From contig BBXU01001708.1 of NCBI GenBank assembly GCA_001598975.1, positions 24,810 through 88,809 on the forward strand: DNA of 64,000 bases, given 5' to 3'. A model generated the notes under the pieces. That model was not told the DNA's origin, ran no database searches, and saw only the letters and a program-made list of their open reading frames with translations. Shown here in pieces: positions 1-15,000 of this stretch. Each line of letters begins with the position of its first letter. Position 1 is the stretch's first letter. A program made the translations under genes and the position numbers. This DNA is from Parachlorella kessleri. Taxonomy: Eukaryota > Chlorophyta > Trebouxiophyceae > Chlorellales > Chlorellaceae.

Positions 1-3000
1 CAGGCGGCGCCTGCGCCTGGAGTATATCCGAGCATATACGCACCATCTCGTGGCAGTGCCGGCCTTAGCAGCGCAGGCTCCAAAGGCCAAAGCAGCCCGT
101 GGCCAGCAGCAGCGCCAGCAGCAACCTGAGGGTGCCCTACTGCAGGGAGCAGCGGAGGCCAATGGTGTGCCGGGGTCGTTCTCTCGGCAGCCCAGCGCCA
201 CGGCACTTGCAACTGATGCCAGTGTCCTAGCTGGGATGGAGAGACAGCTGCCCCTCACTGACATCCTCCTGTGCCGGCGGGCAGCACGGGGATTGGCAGC
301 GGCCCGTAATGCGCGGATGGCGAAAGCACCTGCGCAAGTGACCCCAGCCAAGAGGCCGCGCGGTGCCAGCGACCTAGCCCTACCAGCTCCCACCCCATCT
401 GCACAGCATCCAACCGCAGGCATTAGCTCCAGCGCATTCGCAAACGAGGCAGCTGGGCCAGGATCCGGGACAGAGAATGGGTTGGCATTACCGGCAGCAA
501 CCGCAGTACGGCCAAGCTTGGAGCGCTCTACAAGCGCGCCCGGGTTTGGAGTGGTTCAGGATGGTGTTGCTGACAGCGAGAAGGGCTACATATCCTGGGG
601 TCTGTCAAAAGTTGCGGGCTTCCTTGGGTACATGCCTCACGCAGAGGTGAGCCGGATAATTAGACAAGGGAGGGGATCCATGTTGCATGATACTAAGTGC
701 AGAGTAGCGGCCAGTGAGGAGCTGCGATTATCGACTTTTGCCTTATATCATTAGTTGCTTACTGCGATTTGCACCCGTGCCTTATATCATTAGTTGCCCA
801 CAGTGTAATGGTTCTCATTTCTTGTTGTCTCCATCTCCATTCTTTTATAGCACATCAAATGCAGTGCTTGTCATGCAGGAAGCAGAAACAGAGCTGTGGT
901 GTGTTTTGTTGTTGGTGCCATCAGTTTCCTTTGCAGAAGGGAAGCTGCTTACTGCTGTACCTTGATTCTGGCTGGCTTCGATACCTGGATGTCAAATATG
1001 CTCTCATGCATTCTTTGTGTCTTGCCTCATGCAGGGCAGCGCCGAACTGCTGGAGCCTACGGAGCTGGATGTCCGACAGCTGTACGAGGCTGTCGACTTT
1101 GACCCAGAGAGAGAAGCGCCGCTAAAGCCAGCCCAGCGGGGCGTTCAGGTAGCAAGTTTTGACACAGTGGCATGAACCATACACAGCTGGTTGTTAACAT
1201 GGCGGACTAGCCGCATTTGGGTGCTAGTATTCCAAAGGAAATCATGTGCCTACAGTTGCTCTGGTAAAGATTTGAAGTGCAACAGGGTGGATCAGGTGAG
1301 ATTTACCAGTCTAGCGATGCGGACGGTGTGCAGGTCAACTTGGACTGCCTCGTGAGGCGCGCCTCGATCTTGCTGCGGCAGCCACCAAGCCGCGCAGCAG
1401 TGGCCACAGCAGCTGGCAATCCAGCAGCAGCCTCCCCTGTGGCACCTGCACTGCCTGTCGTTGTTCCGGGAGCTCCCATCGCTGCTCTAGAGCTTGACCA
1501 TGCCAGGCTGGATGTCCAGCTGCTCCCGGAGGCATTCAGTGCCGGACTGGTGGTGTCTGAAGTGGTGGGGCACGATCTGGTGACCAACGGGCCGGGCGTC
1601 ACAGAGGCTTTGCTAGGTGCGTGCACTGTTTGGCAGGGTGGTCTGTGCTTCAAGGTGCCCACATGTTTGAGAGGGCAGGTTGCGTATGCCGCGCCGCTGC
1701 ATTGCCAGCTGCGATGTATCGGAAATGTTGAGCTCAGTGCAGGGCAGGTGGTCGTCCTGCGCAATGAAGGCTCCAATTCTTGTTTACCTCACCGACTCTC
1801 TCTTGCCCTCGAGGCCTCGTCTGCTTTGCGCACATTTCAAGCTGCTATGGCCACCCAGTCTACTTGACTACCCTCTGAGGCATAATTTTCTGGGTTGCTC
1901 GTGTGCAGGGCGGCTTGAAAACGCCGTGCCCCAGCACCACCACCCGCAGCAGCAGCAATACCTCCCCATGCTGCGCATGAAGCTTCACTTGCCCCTGGAG
2001 GTCTCTCGACCGCCCTCGCCCACGCCCCAGGGCTCCCCGCGGCCCTCGTTTGAGCAGCATCTGCCGCCTTCAGACCAGAAGGCGTCGTCGCTGCCCACCC
2101 TGGATGTGTTGGTACAGCCACTGCAGCTGCACTACCGCCCAGCATGCCTGCTGCAGCTACAGCAGGTGCTGCCGGTTATGGTGCGGGGCGGCTTCCATGA
2201 ACACCTGCTGGCGGCGGTGAACGGGCTGACCACGGAGGCCCGGGCCGCAGAGAAAGCAGGCATCTTGCAAGCTCTGGGCACCCCGCTCGATGTGCTAGTA
2301 AAGGCGCGTCAAGGGTGCTTCATGGGCGTGTACACGCGATGTTGGCAAGTACTCATACCGCTGCTTCGTGTGGGTAGGGTTGATCGTGCGGTCTTGCTGC
2401 GAGTCCACAAGCAGAGATAGTTTGGGGTTTGTGACTGAGGTCGATGACGCCCTTGCTTGAACGGGCGACCCTGCACTGCTTTATGTACCGTCCTTCAGAC
2501 TCCTCATGAGGTTGCCTTGCGCTCGCGAACTGGCGCCAGTAGATATTGTGGTGCCTTGACTGAATACCATGCGTGGGGGTTCATGCAGGTGCTAGATGTC
2601 CATCTGCTGCTGGGAGCCCACGACGGCCCTGTCACCTCGCCTGGGGCAGTCTTGTCCACGGGGCCTATTACTTTCCACTCAGTGCGTCACCAGCCCCAGG
2701 TGGGCGGCTGAGTGTGCTGTGCCATTTGACATGGAGTTCATCTGGAGGAGCTTGCAGGGCTAGGTTTCCAACTTATGGTTGAAGCAATCTACCGATTCAC
2801 GCTCTTACAATGGCTCGGATCAAATGTCTCAAAATCTGGTCCAGCTAGAGTGGCAGGGTGCTCTGGCAGTTCTTGTCCAGTACTGCAGATGTGGTGGGGT
2901 GTAGGCCAATATAGAAAGCTTGGAGAACACTGCACCGATCACAGCTGTTGTGGTGCTGCTGCGCTGGTTGCCTGCAGCTCTCCGTTGAAGCCGCACTGGA

Positions 3001-6000
3001 CCTCTTGCGCCGCCAGTGCCGCGAGCGTGCAGCCTCCCACCACCAAGGGGGCCTTCGTGGGGCAACAATGGACCCTACGCAACATTCAGAGGCAGCAGCC
3101 TCTGCTGCAGCAGTAATGGTTGTTGAGCAGCAGCTTGTGTACCAGCAGTTTGAATTCCGGCTGGAGAGCATCCAGCTTCTGGCGGTAAATGCGGACCTGC
3201 CAGGCTCTGGCGCGGGTGTGGACACTGGCAGCGTCCGCGGCGGCAGGCGGCCTGGTGGGGAGGTGGCTGATGATGCTGGCAGCCACAGCGGCAACGGCAG
3301 CGGCAGCAACCGGAGGCAGATCCTGCAGCCCTTGAAGCTGGGAGGAGCACTCAAGCTGCATCGCATCACAGATGTGAGGAATGCTGCCATTTCCGCTGGT
3401 TCTTCAAAGAGCCTGGATGCTAGTTCTATGTATGCTGCTCGGCTATGCCTGCTCACACCCCGGGGAGAGTGTGCGCACGAAGCCGTGGTGAGGTTCAGTG
3501 AATTCTTCGTGCTGGATGCCAGCCTCCTGGCATAGGCTTCAAGCTGGGGTGTGGTCAGGCATTGCGAGCAGCTCTTTCTCTTGCTTCCTCTGTCTGCAGG
3601 ATACCACCTTAACACAAGTCCATTGCGCGCTCCACATGGACCCCATCACTCTCTCCCTCACGCCGGTCCTGGTTGCCCACCTAACCTCGCTGCTGCTGCC
3701 CGGACCCCCCAACAGCCAGCCTGGCACTCCACCTGCAGAGACCCCTGTGGTGCCCAGCCAAACGACCGGCACAACTAACGCAGCGCAGGGCAGCTCAGCA
3801 GCCACCTCCGCGGCAGCATGTGACGCACCAGCAGCCCTCTTTCCAGTCACCTTGGTGGTGTCCGGCGAAGGCAAGAGGCAACAGCGATTGCCCGCCGTGG
3901 TGTTGCATGTGCGGCTGTCCAGCCTGGATGCCTCCTACTTTGTGCAAGTCGGTAAGGCTGGCAAGGTGGAGGCACACGCCCATCTCAGCCTGCTGCGGGC
4001 GGCGGCCACATTACAAGTGTACCCAGCCGGGGTTGAAGCGCAGGTGGGCATGCTGGGAGTGCTTTGGATGCTAGGCTGTTGCACAAAGAAATGGGTTGTA
4101 ACCTTTGGACGTTCCGGCTCCTCCCACTGCGCAGGCCATCACAATATGATATGCTCCAGCGATGAGCTGATTGCAATGCCTGGACCTGTGACTAGTTTGG
4201 AAAAGGCCGCCCTTCAAAAACTGTCGAGCGCCGTACGTACATGAAGACAGGCTGCGCCCAGGCCGTTTACCTCGGACTTGTTGCAGGTGTCCTTGAGCGG
4301 CATCTCCTTGCGGGACCTCTCCCCAGAGGTGCTGTCCCTACTTCCCGTGGGTGGCCCCATTCCCCACCTAGCCAAAGCCATCACGCTGGAGGCTCTCTCC
4401 GTGGCCTTTGACGGTACAGCCCCCGGCGGCCGCAGTAGCACAACTGAGGTGCATCTGCAGGACCTGGTGGCCCATGGGTATGCTGGGGAGCCGGGGAATT
4501 TCATTGCCAGGTACGTGCGCAGCAGTGGCAACTATTACCCTTGACACATCAGAGGACGGGCTGGTTGTGGCAATAGTTGGCATCTTGTTCAGGAAAAAGG
4601 CATTCAGGAAAATGGAGTGCTAGCCGTACTTTCCCGTCTAGGTACGTCATTGGGCATCTCAAACCCTGGCCTTCCAGCAGCACACGTGACTACATGATTT
4701 TTAATTCTCTGTGCAGACTCCATGAGCGGCGGCCCACGGTCGGAACCATTGTTGTCCAGGACACACCGGATGCCCTGCACACCACCGTGTCGCTCAGCAA
4801 CCTTGTTTTGGGTCATTCGTTCTTACTTCGCATCCTGGCCCTCATAGTACCTGGTAAGGGAACGAACGGTTACTCGTGTGTGACGCAGATGCTGCAGGGG
4901 CTTGTTTGCAAAATTTAGCTGTGCCCCTCCCAACTACCTGATCAGCGTGGGTGTGCGGAGGTGGTCTTCAGTGGGTACGTGCCTGTAGCATGTCCCAGAG
5001 TTATTGGCACTCACGAACTCAGGCGGTGCGAAGCAGTGATCTCCTCAAGGTTGTGCAGCGTGTATGAGAGTAAGTGTCCCCTTACGTATGGCTGGTGATG
5101 CCGGTTACAGGAGATGAGGATGGCAGTACCAGGGCCGCCGACGATATGGTACTTGATGAGGAGGCAGGGACTCCTCCAGCTGCTGCTGCAGCGGTCAGCA
5201 AAGGGACTCCTGGGCTCTCACCGCCATCACAGTCAGCAGCAGCAGGGGCTGCAGCACTCGCCTTGGACCTGGGGTGGGAGGTGGCAGGGTCTGTGTCACC
5301 AGTAGGGACCATTAAGGGCAGTCCACAGGCCGTGCCACCTCAGGCACAGCTTGACAGCGCCTCGAGCTCGGTAGCTTGCGGGCGCGAGTTGAACGGCCTG
5401 GTCGTGATTGGCAGCCTTGATAGCAGCCCAGCGATAGCAGGCGCAGCGAAGGCGGCAGCTGGTGCCAGCATACTGGAAGTGGAGGCTGCTGTACCGGGAC
5501 CCAGCCGTGTCGCTCATGGGGACTGCAGCACTGCGCGGCAGCTCCTAGTCACTCCATCGCCGGCTTCGGCAGCGCAGCCTGTAGCAGTGGACAGCGCTGA
5601 GGTTGCTCAAGCCGCACCTCAGCCGCAAGGGAGGCGTGTGCTGACCACGGTTCAGCTCAACAACTGCAGGGTTGTCTGCAAGTACCGCCGGGGTCACTTG
5701 CCTACCGTCCTTGGCTCGACAGGGGCCCTGCCTACAAACGCCTCCTTTTCTGCAGCTTCAGCAGCCGCTAGGGAGGCTCTAGAGCTCCACGAGGACATCC
5801 TTGCCCTGGAAATACCCTGCCTCTCGCTCCAGCTCCCATTGGGTCCGCCGCCGCTGGACGCAACAGGCCGAGCAGTGGAGGGAGAACTCGTGCTGGCGGA
5901 CAGCTGCTTTGCTGGAGAGGGCGAGCAGGGTTCTTCAGCTGTTGCTGGGGAGTCGGAGGAGGCACCATTTGACCCCGTACCCAGCGTAGCGGGTGATAGC

Positions 6001-9000
6001 CTAGCCGATGCCTCCTCGCTGACCTACTCCTTTGCCTCCCCAGCCCGCCCAAGCTCTCGTGTGAGGCGCGCCACCTCAGGGCAGAGCCTGTATACGTCTG
6101 CCTCCTCCTCTGACTTAGGCGCAGGTTCCAGCAGCCAGCAGCAGCGGCAGCAGCAGCAGCAGCAAGGCATAGCCGGCCTGCAAGCTGGGGGGGTGTTGCC
6201 GCCCCAGCCTGTGCTGACTGCCTCAGGGCTGTGTCTCTCTTTGGCAACCGCAGGTCTGGCCAGCCGGAGTATGTTGCCCGTGCTGAGCATACCTAGCCTG
6301 GAGCTGCTGTGCTGGCACAGAGTGCCAGAAGCTCGGCAATCAGTAGCAGTGACATCGGCATTGTGGATGCAAGAGGGCCCAGCTTCCCGGCCGACGAACG
6401 GCTCTGCAGCGCAGCAGCTGGCAGCCGGTAGGGCCGATAAAGTCAGTGCAAGCCCCGCCGCAGCAACAAGCCAGGCTGATAGCAGCTCTCCTCTCTTTGA
6501 GCTGGTGGCCTGCTACAGCCTGGCCGTGGGCTCTGTGGAGCTGGGAGGCCACCCTAGTCATGTGCCGATGCTGGGAGTGCTGGTCGAGCAAGTTGGACAC
6601 GAGCTGGTGCTACTCATGCGAGATGCATCTGACATAACCGTTGCAGGCAAGCTTTGCATTCAGCAACGTGTGTGTGCTGCAGTGTTTAAGTGCCGGTTGT
6701 TATAGCTTTCATTGGTGTTTTCCGGTGGTCATATCTTTGGTGTTTTCCGTTGGCATTCAGGAGACTTCTGTTAGGTGGTGGTACTGCAATCGCAACTGAA
6801 CTGGTAAGGCAACTTGATAGCCAGCGGTTATCTGTGCACTCAGGGCGGTGCCCTGGCCCTTGAAACCAAGGATTTGCTGTTCGAGGTCATTGGTGTGCCC
6901 ATTGCAGAGGGAGAAAGCATGATTTCATCCACATCCAGCCCACCCGGCCTGCCTTTACCGGGCTCTCGGGAGCAGCCGCGCCCAAGCAGTGCTGCGGGCC
7001 TTGGGCATCAAGGTGGGTGGCAGAAAGCGTATACCAGGTTGCGCTGCGCTGCCGGCCTCCAAGGAAGAATATTTCTAACTGCCTGTTTGGTAGTGTACCG
7101 ACATGATTCCCCAATGTAGTTTTCTCGCTTGCGGAGGGGATTGGTGTTTTGTCCTTTGGTAGTCCGAGTCCGGGATAACGGAGTGAATGAATATATCCGA
7201 GGACGACTTTGCTTTGCAGGTCATGGGCCAGGCCCTTTGTGGGAGCTTGACGCCTGTGTCGGCCTTGTAGCGGTCAGCCTACTAGGCAGCATGTCCTCTA
7301 GCAGCTGCTTGCGGCTGGAGTGGGAGGGCCTCCGATGCTCGGCATCCAACACAGGCTCTGAGAGCAGGAGCTGCGCCAGTGCTGGCTTACGGTCACCTGG
7401 CTCTAAGCCACTGAGCGGGCCGGCAGATCCAGCACCACATGCTGCATCCTTGCAGCAGCCCCACGACGGAGCAAGGGAGCAAGGGGCGCCCGTGCTGCTT
7501 GATGGGCAGATTTCTTGGCGACAAATGGCAGTGCATGTGCTTCGCCCTAGTCAGCGCCCACCATCCTCCTTGGACACGCCCTTCGCAGCAGCTGCGCATT
7601 TATTTGACGCCAGGTATGGGCCTTTATCATAGACCCATTTCTGGCACCCAGCCATCGCGCTTTTCAGTCCGCTGGGCCTACCAGTTGCAAAAGTGGGTGC
7701 TTGGCATGCCAATTCATCCTGCCCTGCAGTTCTGAAAAGTCCAGGGATGCATCTGGACAAACAGCTGATAGAAAGGAGCACTGACCTGGCAAGGGTCGCC
7801 CTGGCAATGCATGCCAACTTCTGCCTGCAGTCGGGCCGCATCTGGCCAGGCGCTGTCTGACCTTATGGGCCCCCAGGCAGAGCTGCTGTACCACTGGAGC
7901 ATGGGCATGGAGCCCAGCAGGCACAGCATGCCCACCACTCCATATCCGGGCAGCGGTGCCCGTCGCAGCCTCTCTGCAAAGCTGGCTGGCATGCAAGGTA
8001 TACACGAAAGAGTTGCATGCGTGCTTCGTGTCCGGTATGGCACCTACCGTCTTGGGTTGAGCAGCCACTGCTAGGCCCCAAGGCGTCTGTGGTAGCTCCT
8101 CTAATGTTGGTCGAGCAGACTCTGTGTTGGCTGGTGTCGATCCATATCCTATTCTGGGAGATCAGTAAATCGACTGTGCTGATTGATTACTTCTATCTCA
8201 GGGACAGTGTTTGCTCCATCTACTGTATGTATGCAGAGGCAGGGCGCCAGCCAAGCACTGAGCAGGAGCCCTCATTCTTCGACCCTCCCAGCCGGTTGCT
8301 GGCTGGACGGTCTGGCAGCTCTGGCATCTCCCGGTATTTCAGTGCGGCTGACGACGATGAGTTTGAGGATGCCGCCTCCGACTGGGCAGAAGGTGTGCAG
8401 GCGTGAGGCATGTTGGGTTGTGCGTTGCCTTCACATGCGTCAGCAGGCCATACCCGCCTCGTGAGGCGTGCGCCGAACGCGTTGCACAAGCTGTGCTGAG
8501 TGTTTGTTCAAGAAGTGAAGGGCTTGCAAAAGGACGCTGCTCTCCTCACTAATAATTGTCGGAGGAGGACTTTGTGCTTCCTTCATGATATTTACATCTC
8601 ATTGTGAAGAGTAGCCACACTTGTCTTTTGTGGCTGGCAGTGGCGACAGATCACTATGTGGCACCTAGTTGCAGGTGCCTCCTCTCCAGGCGGTGGCAGC
8701 CCCAGGCAGCCCGCCCTGCTGCCCCTCTCCCTGGCCTCACCAGACTACCACCCCATGTTGCTGCTCCGCCTGGTTGGCTGTGGTGGCGAGGAGGGCCAAA
8801 GCACCCTGAGCGTCCCTGCTGAGCACGAGTTTGCACCGGAGGCAGCTGGAGCAGAAGTTGGGGCAGAGGATGGCATGCGCTGGGCGCAGCCTCAGGAGGT
8901 GCTCCTCTGCTTTGAACGGCGCGGTGTGCAGCAGCAGCCCGAGCTTGCCCAGTGTTCGGGCAGGCGGCCCAGTTTGGATCAGCACCGCAGATGCCTGCAG

Positions 9001-12000
9001 AGCCAGCAGGAGTGGGCGGTGGTGGTGGGAGGCGTGGCCCTCCAGGTACACATGGAGGGCTGGATGGACGCACTGGCCTGCCTGCAAAGCTATGCAGCGC
9101 CAGGCAGGCAGCTGGTGCTGCTGTTACGGGGACTGAACGGCCTGCCTGCGGGAGCGGTTCGAAGCCCGCAGAAGAGCCCAGTAGGGGCGGCGGCAGCACT
9201 GACTGCTTCAGCTGCCATCGCTGCTGTAGCGTCTGGTGCCGCGGCCGCAACGCCTGCTCTAGGGCTTGGGAGCCCCCAGCAGCCGCAGAGCCAGCAGCAG
9301 CAGGATGACAGTGACAGGTCGGTTGGCCTGCGCGTCCAACTGCAGCGCCTGACGGTTGCGGCAGTGGCTGATGGGCTGTTGCAGCGTGTGCAGCGGACGC
9401 AGCCAGGCTCGCTGGTTGAGAGTGAGGCGGAGGGCCTCGAGGACGAGTCAACAGATGGTGTTGTTGTCCCAGCGCTATCACTGACAACAGCTGTGACCAT
9501 CTCCTGCTGCGCTGAAGCTGGCGGTGGACTTCTTGTGGGCTTGGACATCCCTATGGCGCTGTTGGGCGTGGGTGTGGTGCCGCGCCATGCTGTGCCTGCT
9601 GTGGTTCTCCTGCCACTCCATGACTCGCTCCTGGGGCTGCGGCATGCCGAGCTCAGCGTGGTAGTGCAACCATTGGCTTCCCTGCCAGGTGGGTATCCTC
9701 CTCCCTTACAGGCTCTTGTCGCCCTGCTCCTATCTGACATATTTGCCAGCTTGGTATGTGGTTGCTAGCTGAAGACTCTCTGTTCTCTTGGTGGTAAAAA
9801 ATCCTTGTGTTTCGGCTTCATATACCTTGGTGATCCTGTAAAACCTGGGGCCTCTCTTCATAGATCTTGGTGTTTTGTGGAAGTGATTACCTGTCTTTGC
9901 ACAAATCTGTCAGTGTCCTTGTAGCTTGTCTCCCCTTCTATTTCTGCCTGCTTTCTGACGCAGCTGGCACCCGCCACACTGCTGTCTGAACCTTTCCTGT
10001 CACATGCATTTCCATCTTAAATCTCATGCAAGGGGTGACTCAAATGTGTCTCACCTTCTCTGCAGGGCCCCTGCCCCTTGCAGTTGCTGCAGAGGCAGCC
10101 CAGCACAGCCTGCCCCACACCAGCGTGGCAGCGCACGTGGAGCATGTCTCGGCATGGGGTTCCCAGCGCAACCTTAGCATAATGGCTGCGTTTGCACAGC
10201 ATGCGCAGCAGCTGGCCCAGCAGCTGGTCCCACTGGTTGGATCCGAGGGCGAGGTGGACAAGGTAAACAAGGCTAAGCACTCCTCTCACTGGTTCTTTAT
10301 GTTGACTAAAGTTCTCACTGGGGCTGGGCTACAGACCCCACTCACTGTGGGTAATTTGGGACTTGGTACTATGACATCCCAGAGCAACCCTTCTATGCAG
10401 ATGGTCAAGCATTGGGTGAGGGAGATACTTGAGTGCTCAGGGCGACTGCAGTGTATCATATGTGCTGGGCTTGGCTGCAGGGCCAGTCAATCCCTGCGGC
10501 AGGGCCTGGAGGCCTCTTCACCCTTAAGCTCAACCTGCAGAAGCTAGCTGTGCTCCTCAGCTTAGCGCAGCACAACCCAGCTGGCAGCCGCAGCGGCAGT
10601 GCCACTGCCCTCAACGAGCCTCGCCAGCCTCTCTGCCTCCCTGTACCGCTTTTTGAGCTGGTGGCCTCAGCCCTGACAGTGGACGTGCACGATGTGGGTG
10701 TTGGCTGGCTAGAGGCTTCAGTGGCTTCACGCCTGCAGCTGGATGTCTTTAGTACGAGCAAGCACGGCTGGGAACCGGTGCTAGAGCCCTGGCAGTGCAG
10801 GTAAGGTGAAGGGTAGGCGGGCGACCAGACTCGAAAAAAGAAGGTATCCTTCGAATATAACATATGGCTTTACATGGTCATGCGATGGGACTTTTCAGGT
10901 GCCGCCGGCCACATGCATAAGCTCCATGGACTGCTTTCCACATTGAGTGCAAGCTGTGCTCACCTGGCTTCCAGTCTTGTGCGAATGGGTTCTCAGAGCA
11001 CCTGCTGCGGACGTGCCTGCAGGTTAGTGATTGTAACACCCACCTCAGGCAGCGCTCATCATCGCCACCTGGGTCTATCCGCACAGCAGGGCCTGGAGGT
11101 GACAGTGACTGACACTGCAGCCGAGGCGGCTGGACTGCTGGCTGAGGCCTTCCAGCCTATACCAGAGGTCTTTGACGAGCCTGACATGCTGGCCACCGTG
11201 CTAGGCTCAGCCGAAGGTGCCCCAGCCCACTTATCTGCGGCATGGTGGCTGCATAACATGACGGGCGCAACGCTGGAGGTGTGGGTGGTGACGCCCGCGC
11301 AGGCGCGCGCGGCACGCCACCTTACAGGTGACAAAGTGGTTATTAGTTGATGATGGCAAGGCAATGAGGCAGTCAGTTAAACGCAATAGTGGTCAAGGGC
11401 GCGGTGTGACTTATGCATGGGCGAGTTTGCTCGTATATGATGAGACTTATCCAGTCATGTTGCTCTCCTCTTTCGCACTTGAGGGCAAGCGGAAGTTTTG
11501 TGTTTGCGCTGGGCTATAGGCTTGGTGAGGCTTGACGTGAAGCATTTGCTGCACGCAGCTCCGGCCATGCTCACTGCCCCGGCTGGCAGCAAGCTGGCGC
11601 TGCCTGTGTTTGCGCACGGCCAAGCTGCCCAACAACAACGGCATGCAGGCCAGCCCAGCGCTTCAACAGGGGTTGCAGAGTGCAGTATTGGCAGAGGCAG
11701 CCGCTCCCTTAGCGGGCAGTCGATTAATTTTTCACCGGATGGGATGCTGCAGCCCAGCCACCGGACGCTGCTGTTCTTCCGGCTGGCAGGGCAGGGAACT
11801 CCCAGTGGGCCAGTGCAAATGGACAGGTAGGGACATTGCCAAGATATGAAGGCATGGAGCCGTGCATCTGTGGAGCATAGGGTGCATGTGACAGTAGGCG
11901 GGACGACAGCACCGTGGCAGCTGGCCCTCCGTTCACAGCGCCCGCTTTGCTGGGTGAAGCTTCTGTGACAAGTGCTCCCGGGTGTGTGACTGGCTGGCTT

Positions 12001-15000
12001 CTCATCTGCAAGGTGCATCATAGGTTGCTGTGGTGGTTGGCCCAGTGCATTGATCAGGATGGCTGGGTCAGCAGTCCCATCATGATGTGTTTTTGCAGGC
12101 TGGAGCCATCGCTGCATGTTGTGCAGTCGGCTGAGCTGGGAGACCTCCAGCTGCGGGCCAAGGTGGTGTGTGAGATGCAGGAGGGTCGCTTTGGGGGCAG
12201 CACCATCCTGCTGCACTCTGGTGTCCAGGTACGCCTGTGCTGGCTGGACGGTGGTGCCACTCCTGAGCAGCCCTCAGCGTGAGGTGCAAGTCGAGTTCTG
12301 CTTGTCATTTGTCCTCTCTCTCTCTCTCTCTCTCTCTACGCTTGGTGACAACAAGCCGGTGCCAGTGAGTTGCTTGCCACCAGGCCAGGCCAGGTTGTGT
12401 GATTCTATGGATATTTTTCCTCCCGCTGTGTCTCTCATGTAGGTACACAACACTACGGAGCATGCCATTGACGTGGGCGTCCAGACGCCCATGGGCTTGG
12501 TCATGGAGCCGCAGCCTCTAGGGGCAGTGTTGCCTGGCAAGTCCCTCTGGCTGCCGGTGCTGCGGGCAGAGGCAGGGCTGCTGTGCATCCGCCCCAGCCT
12601 CATGGCGGCAGGGCCCAGCCCTCTCACGCAGCTGCCTGCTGAAGGGCCACCTCACCCAGCACCCAGGGTTCCTGATGCCATCCATGCGCCCACCGGAGGT
12701 GCAGCTGGCAATGTTCCCTGGGGAGCGGCTTCATCACTCCCTGGTGTTGAAGCTGGCAGCAGCAGCCTGGGGGCTCCTCTGGCCCGACGGCCAACACCGC
12801 CGGACCTGCAACAAGCAATCTCAGGGTCTGTCTCCTTCCCAACGCCTCACCCAGCGCTGCTGTATGCCTCTGGCCGCCTTTCACCTGCGCGCGCCAGCCT
12901 AGACTACAGCACGCTGCAGCAGTTGGAGGCAGCGGTAGAGCAGCAGAACCAGCAGGCACAGCATGAGGAGGGCACTGGTGGTGTACACGGCACGCAGGCC
13001 GCGCTGGGCAGCGTGCAGGGCCACCAGCACGACTGGAGCGCAGCTGTAGCCCTCCAACAGCTGCTAAGGCAGCCTGGCGGCGAGGGCGGGGCCAGCACCC
13101 CAGGCGCTGCTGGCATTGCAGCTGCAACGGCCGGGTCGGAGGGCCATAGACCCGTCAGGCAGATGGTGTGCCACCCGGCCCTGGGCTCCAAGGATGAGCT
13201 GCCCATGATATTCTCACTTGGGGCAGTGCCTTCAGGTAGGGAGCCCACTTGGTTGGCATCGGGGTAGCTGGCACTACAGGGCAAGCAGCAGTGTGCGGGA
13301 TGCAGCTGAGTAAGGTCACTGTCGTGGGAACATGGCTGGCTTGCTGTAGCTGATGAGACGCAGCTAGGCTGACACTGGGCTGGACACAGATTACTCAGGG
13401 TAGCGTTGGACAAAGCATCATGTGCAACCCAGCTGCCATCTCAACGTCATGCGGTGGGATGATGCAGATGAGGATGGGCTTATCTGGGATGTCACTATCA
13501 GCCCACCCCTGACGCTGCACAATGCGCTGCCTGTGCCTCTGGACATCACACTGAGGGGTGTGATGAAGGTGAGTAGCCGGCAGTGGGTTTCATGCTGGCA
13601 AGGACCTTCAACTTGGTGTGTTGAACACCAAGAGCACTGCTGTTGCGATATGTTACGCCAGGCTAAATGAAGCCAGGGAGCGGACCGCTGCAGCTGCGCG
13701 GGATTTTCTTGCGTGCTTGGCATCCTAGCCTGCTGCACATGACCGCTGTTTCCCTTCTGCTGCTCCCTGCAGTCCTACCTGCTGAGCCTGGGGCCCAACC
13801 AACGGATCGGTCTGCACCACCTTGAGGCTGCCCAAGTGGAGAGCCTGGCCCTGAAAGCTTTGGGATACCAGCCCACTGACCCCATTGTGCCAACACCCAT
13901 TCCCAGCTCCCTGCTGCTGGGCCAGGAGGCCTGGGCAACAAGGTCGCTGAACGGCACTGGCACTGTGACTGATATGGACCCGAGCAGCCATGAGGTATGC
14001 CACTGGGCCAAGATAATCGGTTTTTGTGGTTCAATGAAAACAAGAGGGTGTTTAGTACCATGTTCGGGGCTGAATGGAGTAGCCTGCTCTGCCTGTACCT
14101 AGAGAAGCAGGGTGCCACTGCGGTGTTTGACTAGAGCTTTTGAACATGTGTTGAGTACCAGGTATGAGTTGAGACATCAGTGTGCCGTTTTGTGCTGGTA
14201 TCAAGTTACCTTTACGTGCTGGTATCAACCGCACAACGAAAGCCGTCATTCAAATGCCTGTTCTCTCCACATGCTGGTGACATGGTTGCGTGATATTCCG
14301 TACTGCAGATCCATGCCTTGGAGACTCTGGTGCAGCTGAATGAAGTTGGCCATGGGAACGCCAGCGTGCAGGTGGCAGTCCGCCACTCCGTCAACACATT
14401 GACAGGTGATTATCTAAGCTGGCCAGTACCATATCCTTGTCTGGGCGCCTGGATGCTGCCCTTTTGCTCTCGCACAGGGAGGACAGACGCCATGTGGATG
14501 TGGCACCTGCATCTGTAAGGTGCGGGAGTATTTCAAGGCTGAGCCAGCATTGAGCCGGCGCCTTGATGCTGGGTTTTGACCCCAACACGGTGCCTTTGCA
14601 GGCATGCACACTCTCCGCCTGGGATGCACGCTGTGGGTGTACAATCTCACCGGGGCTCCCATATCGTTGCGGCAGAGCTTGGACGAGATCATGGTTCTGA
14701 GGAGGGATGTGGAACCAGAGGAGGACCTGGTGAGTGTTCACAGAGGACGGGGGGCCGGTTGCGTGTGCCTGCTTTTGTCCAGTCAGTCCGCTAATTGCCG
14801 GAAGTGCTGCACCGCATGTGGCGCTCGGCCCACAGTGCCTGCTGGTAGGACCTTTCCGGAGAGACATCTTCAGAGTTGGCTGCGTGCACCACTGCCCTGC
14901 TGTAGGTTCCTGCGGCCTGGGTGCCACCCTTGAGTCTTGGCTTGGCATCTCCGGCACATAGAGCATCGTCGGCGCTCGGTGGCGCCGCCAGCAGCTCTGC

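Noticed and set aside
2845..3615. 256-codon minus-strand open frame
   Set aside because: It is a shadow of the VPS13 exon 2978-3487; its composition reflects the opposite-strand codons.
8654..9487. 277-codon open frame on the minus strand
   Set aside because: It is antisense to a long GC-rich VPS13 exon with clear family similarity. It is Pro/Ala/His-rich in the way shadow frames are.
11455..12216. 253-codon minus-strand open frame
   Set aside because: It crosses two VPS13 exons and their introns, has no recognisable domain and no supporting splice pattern.
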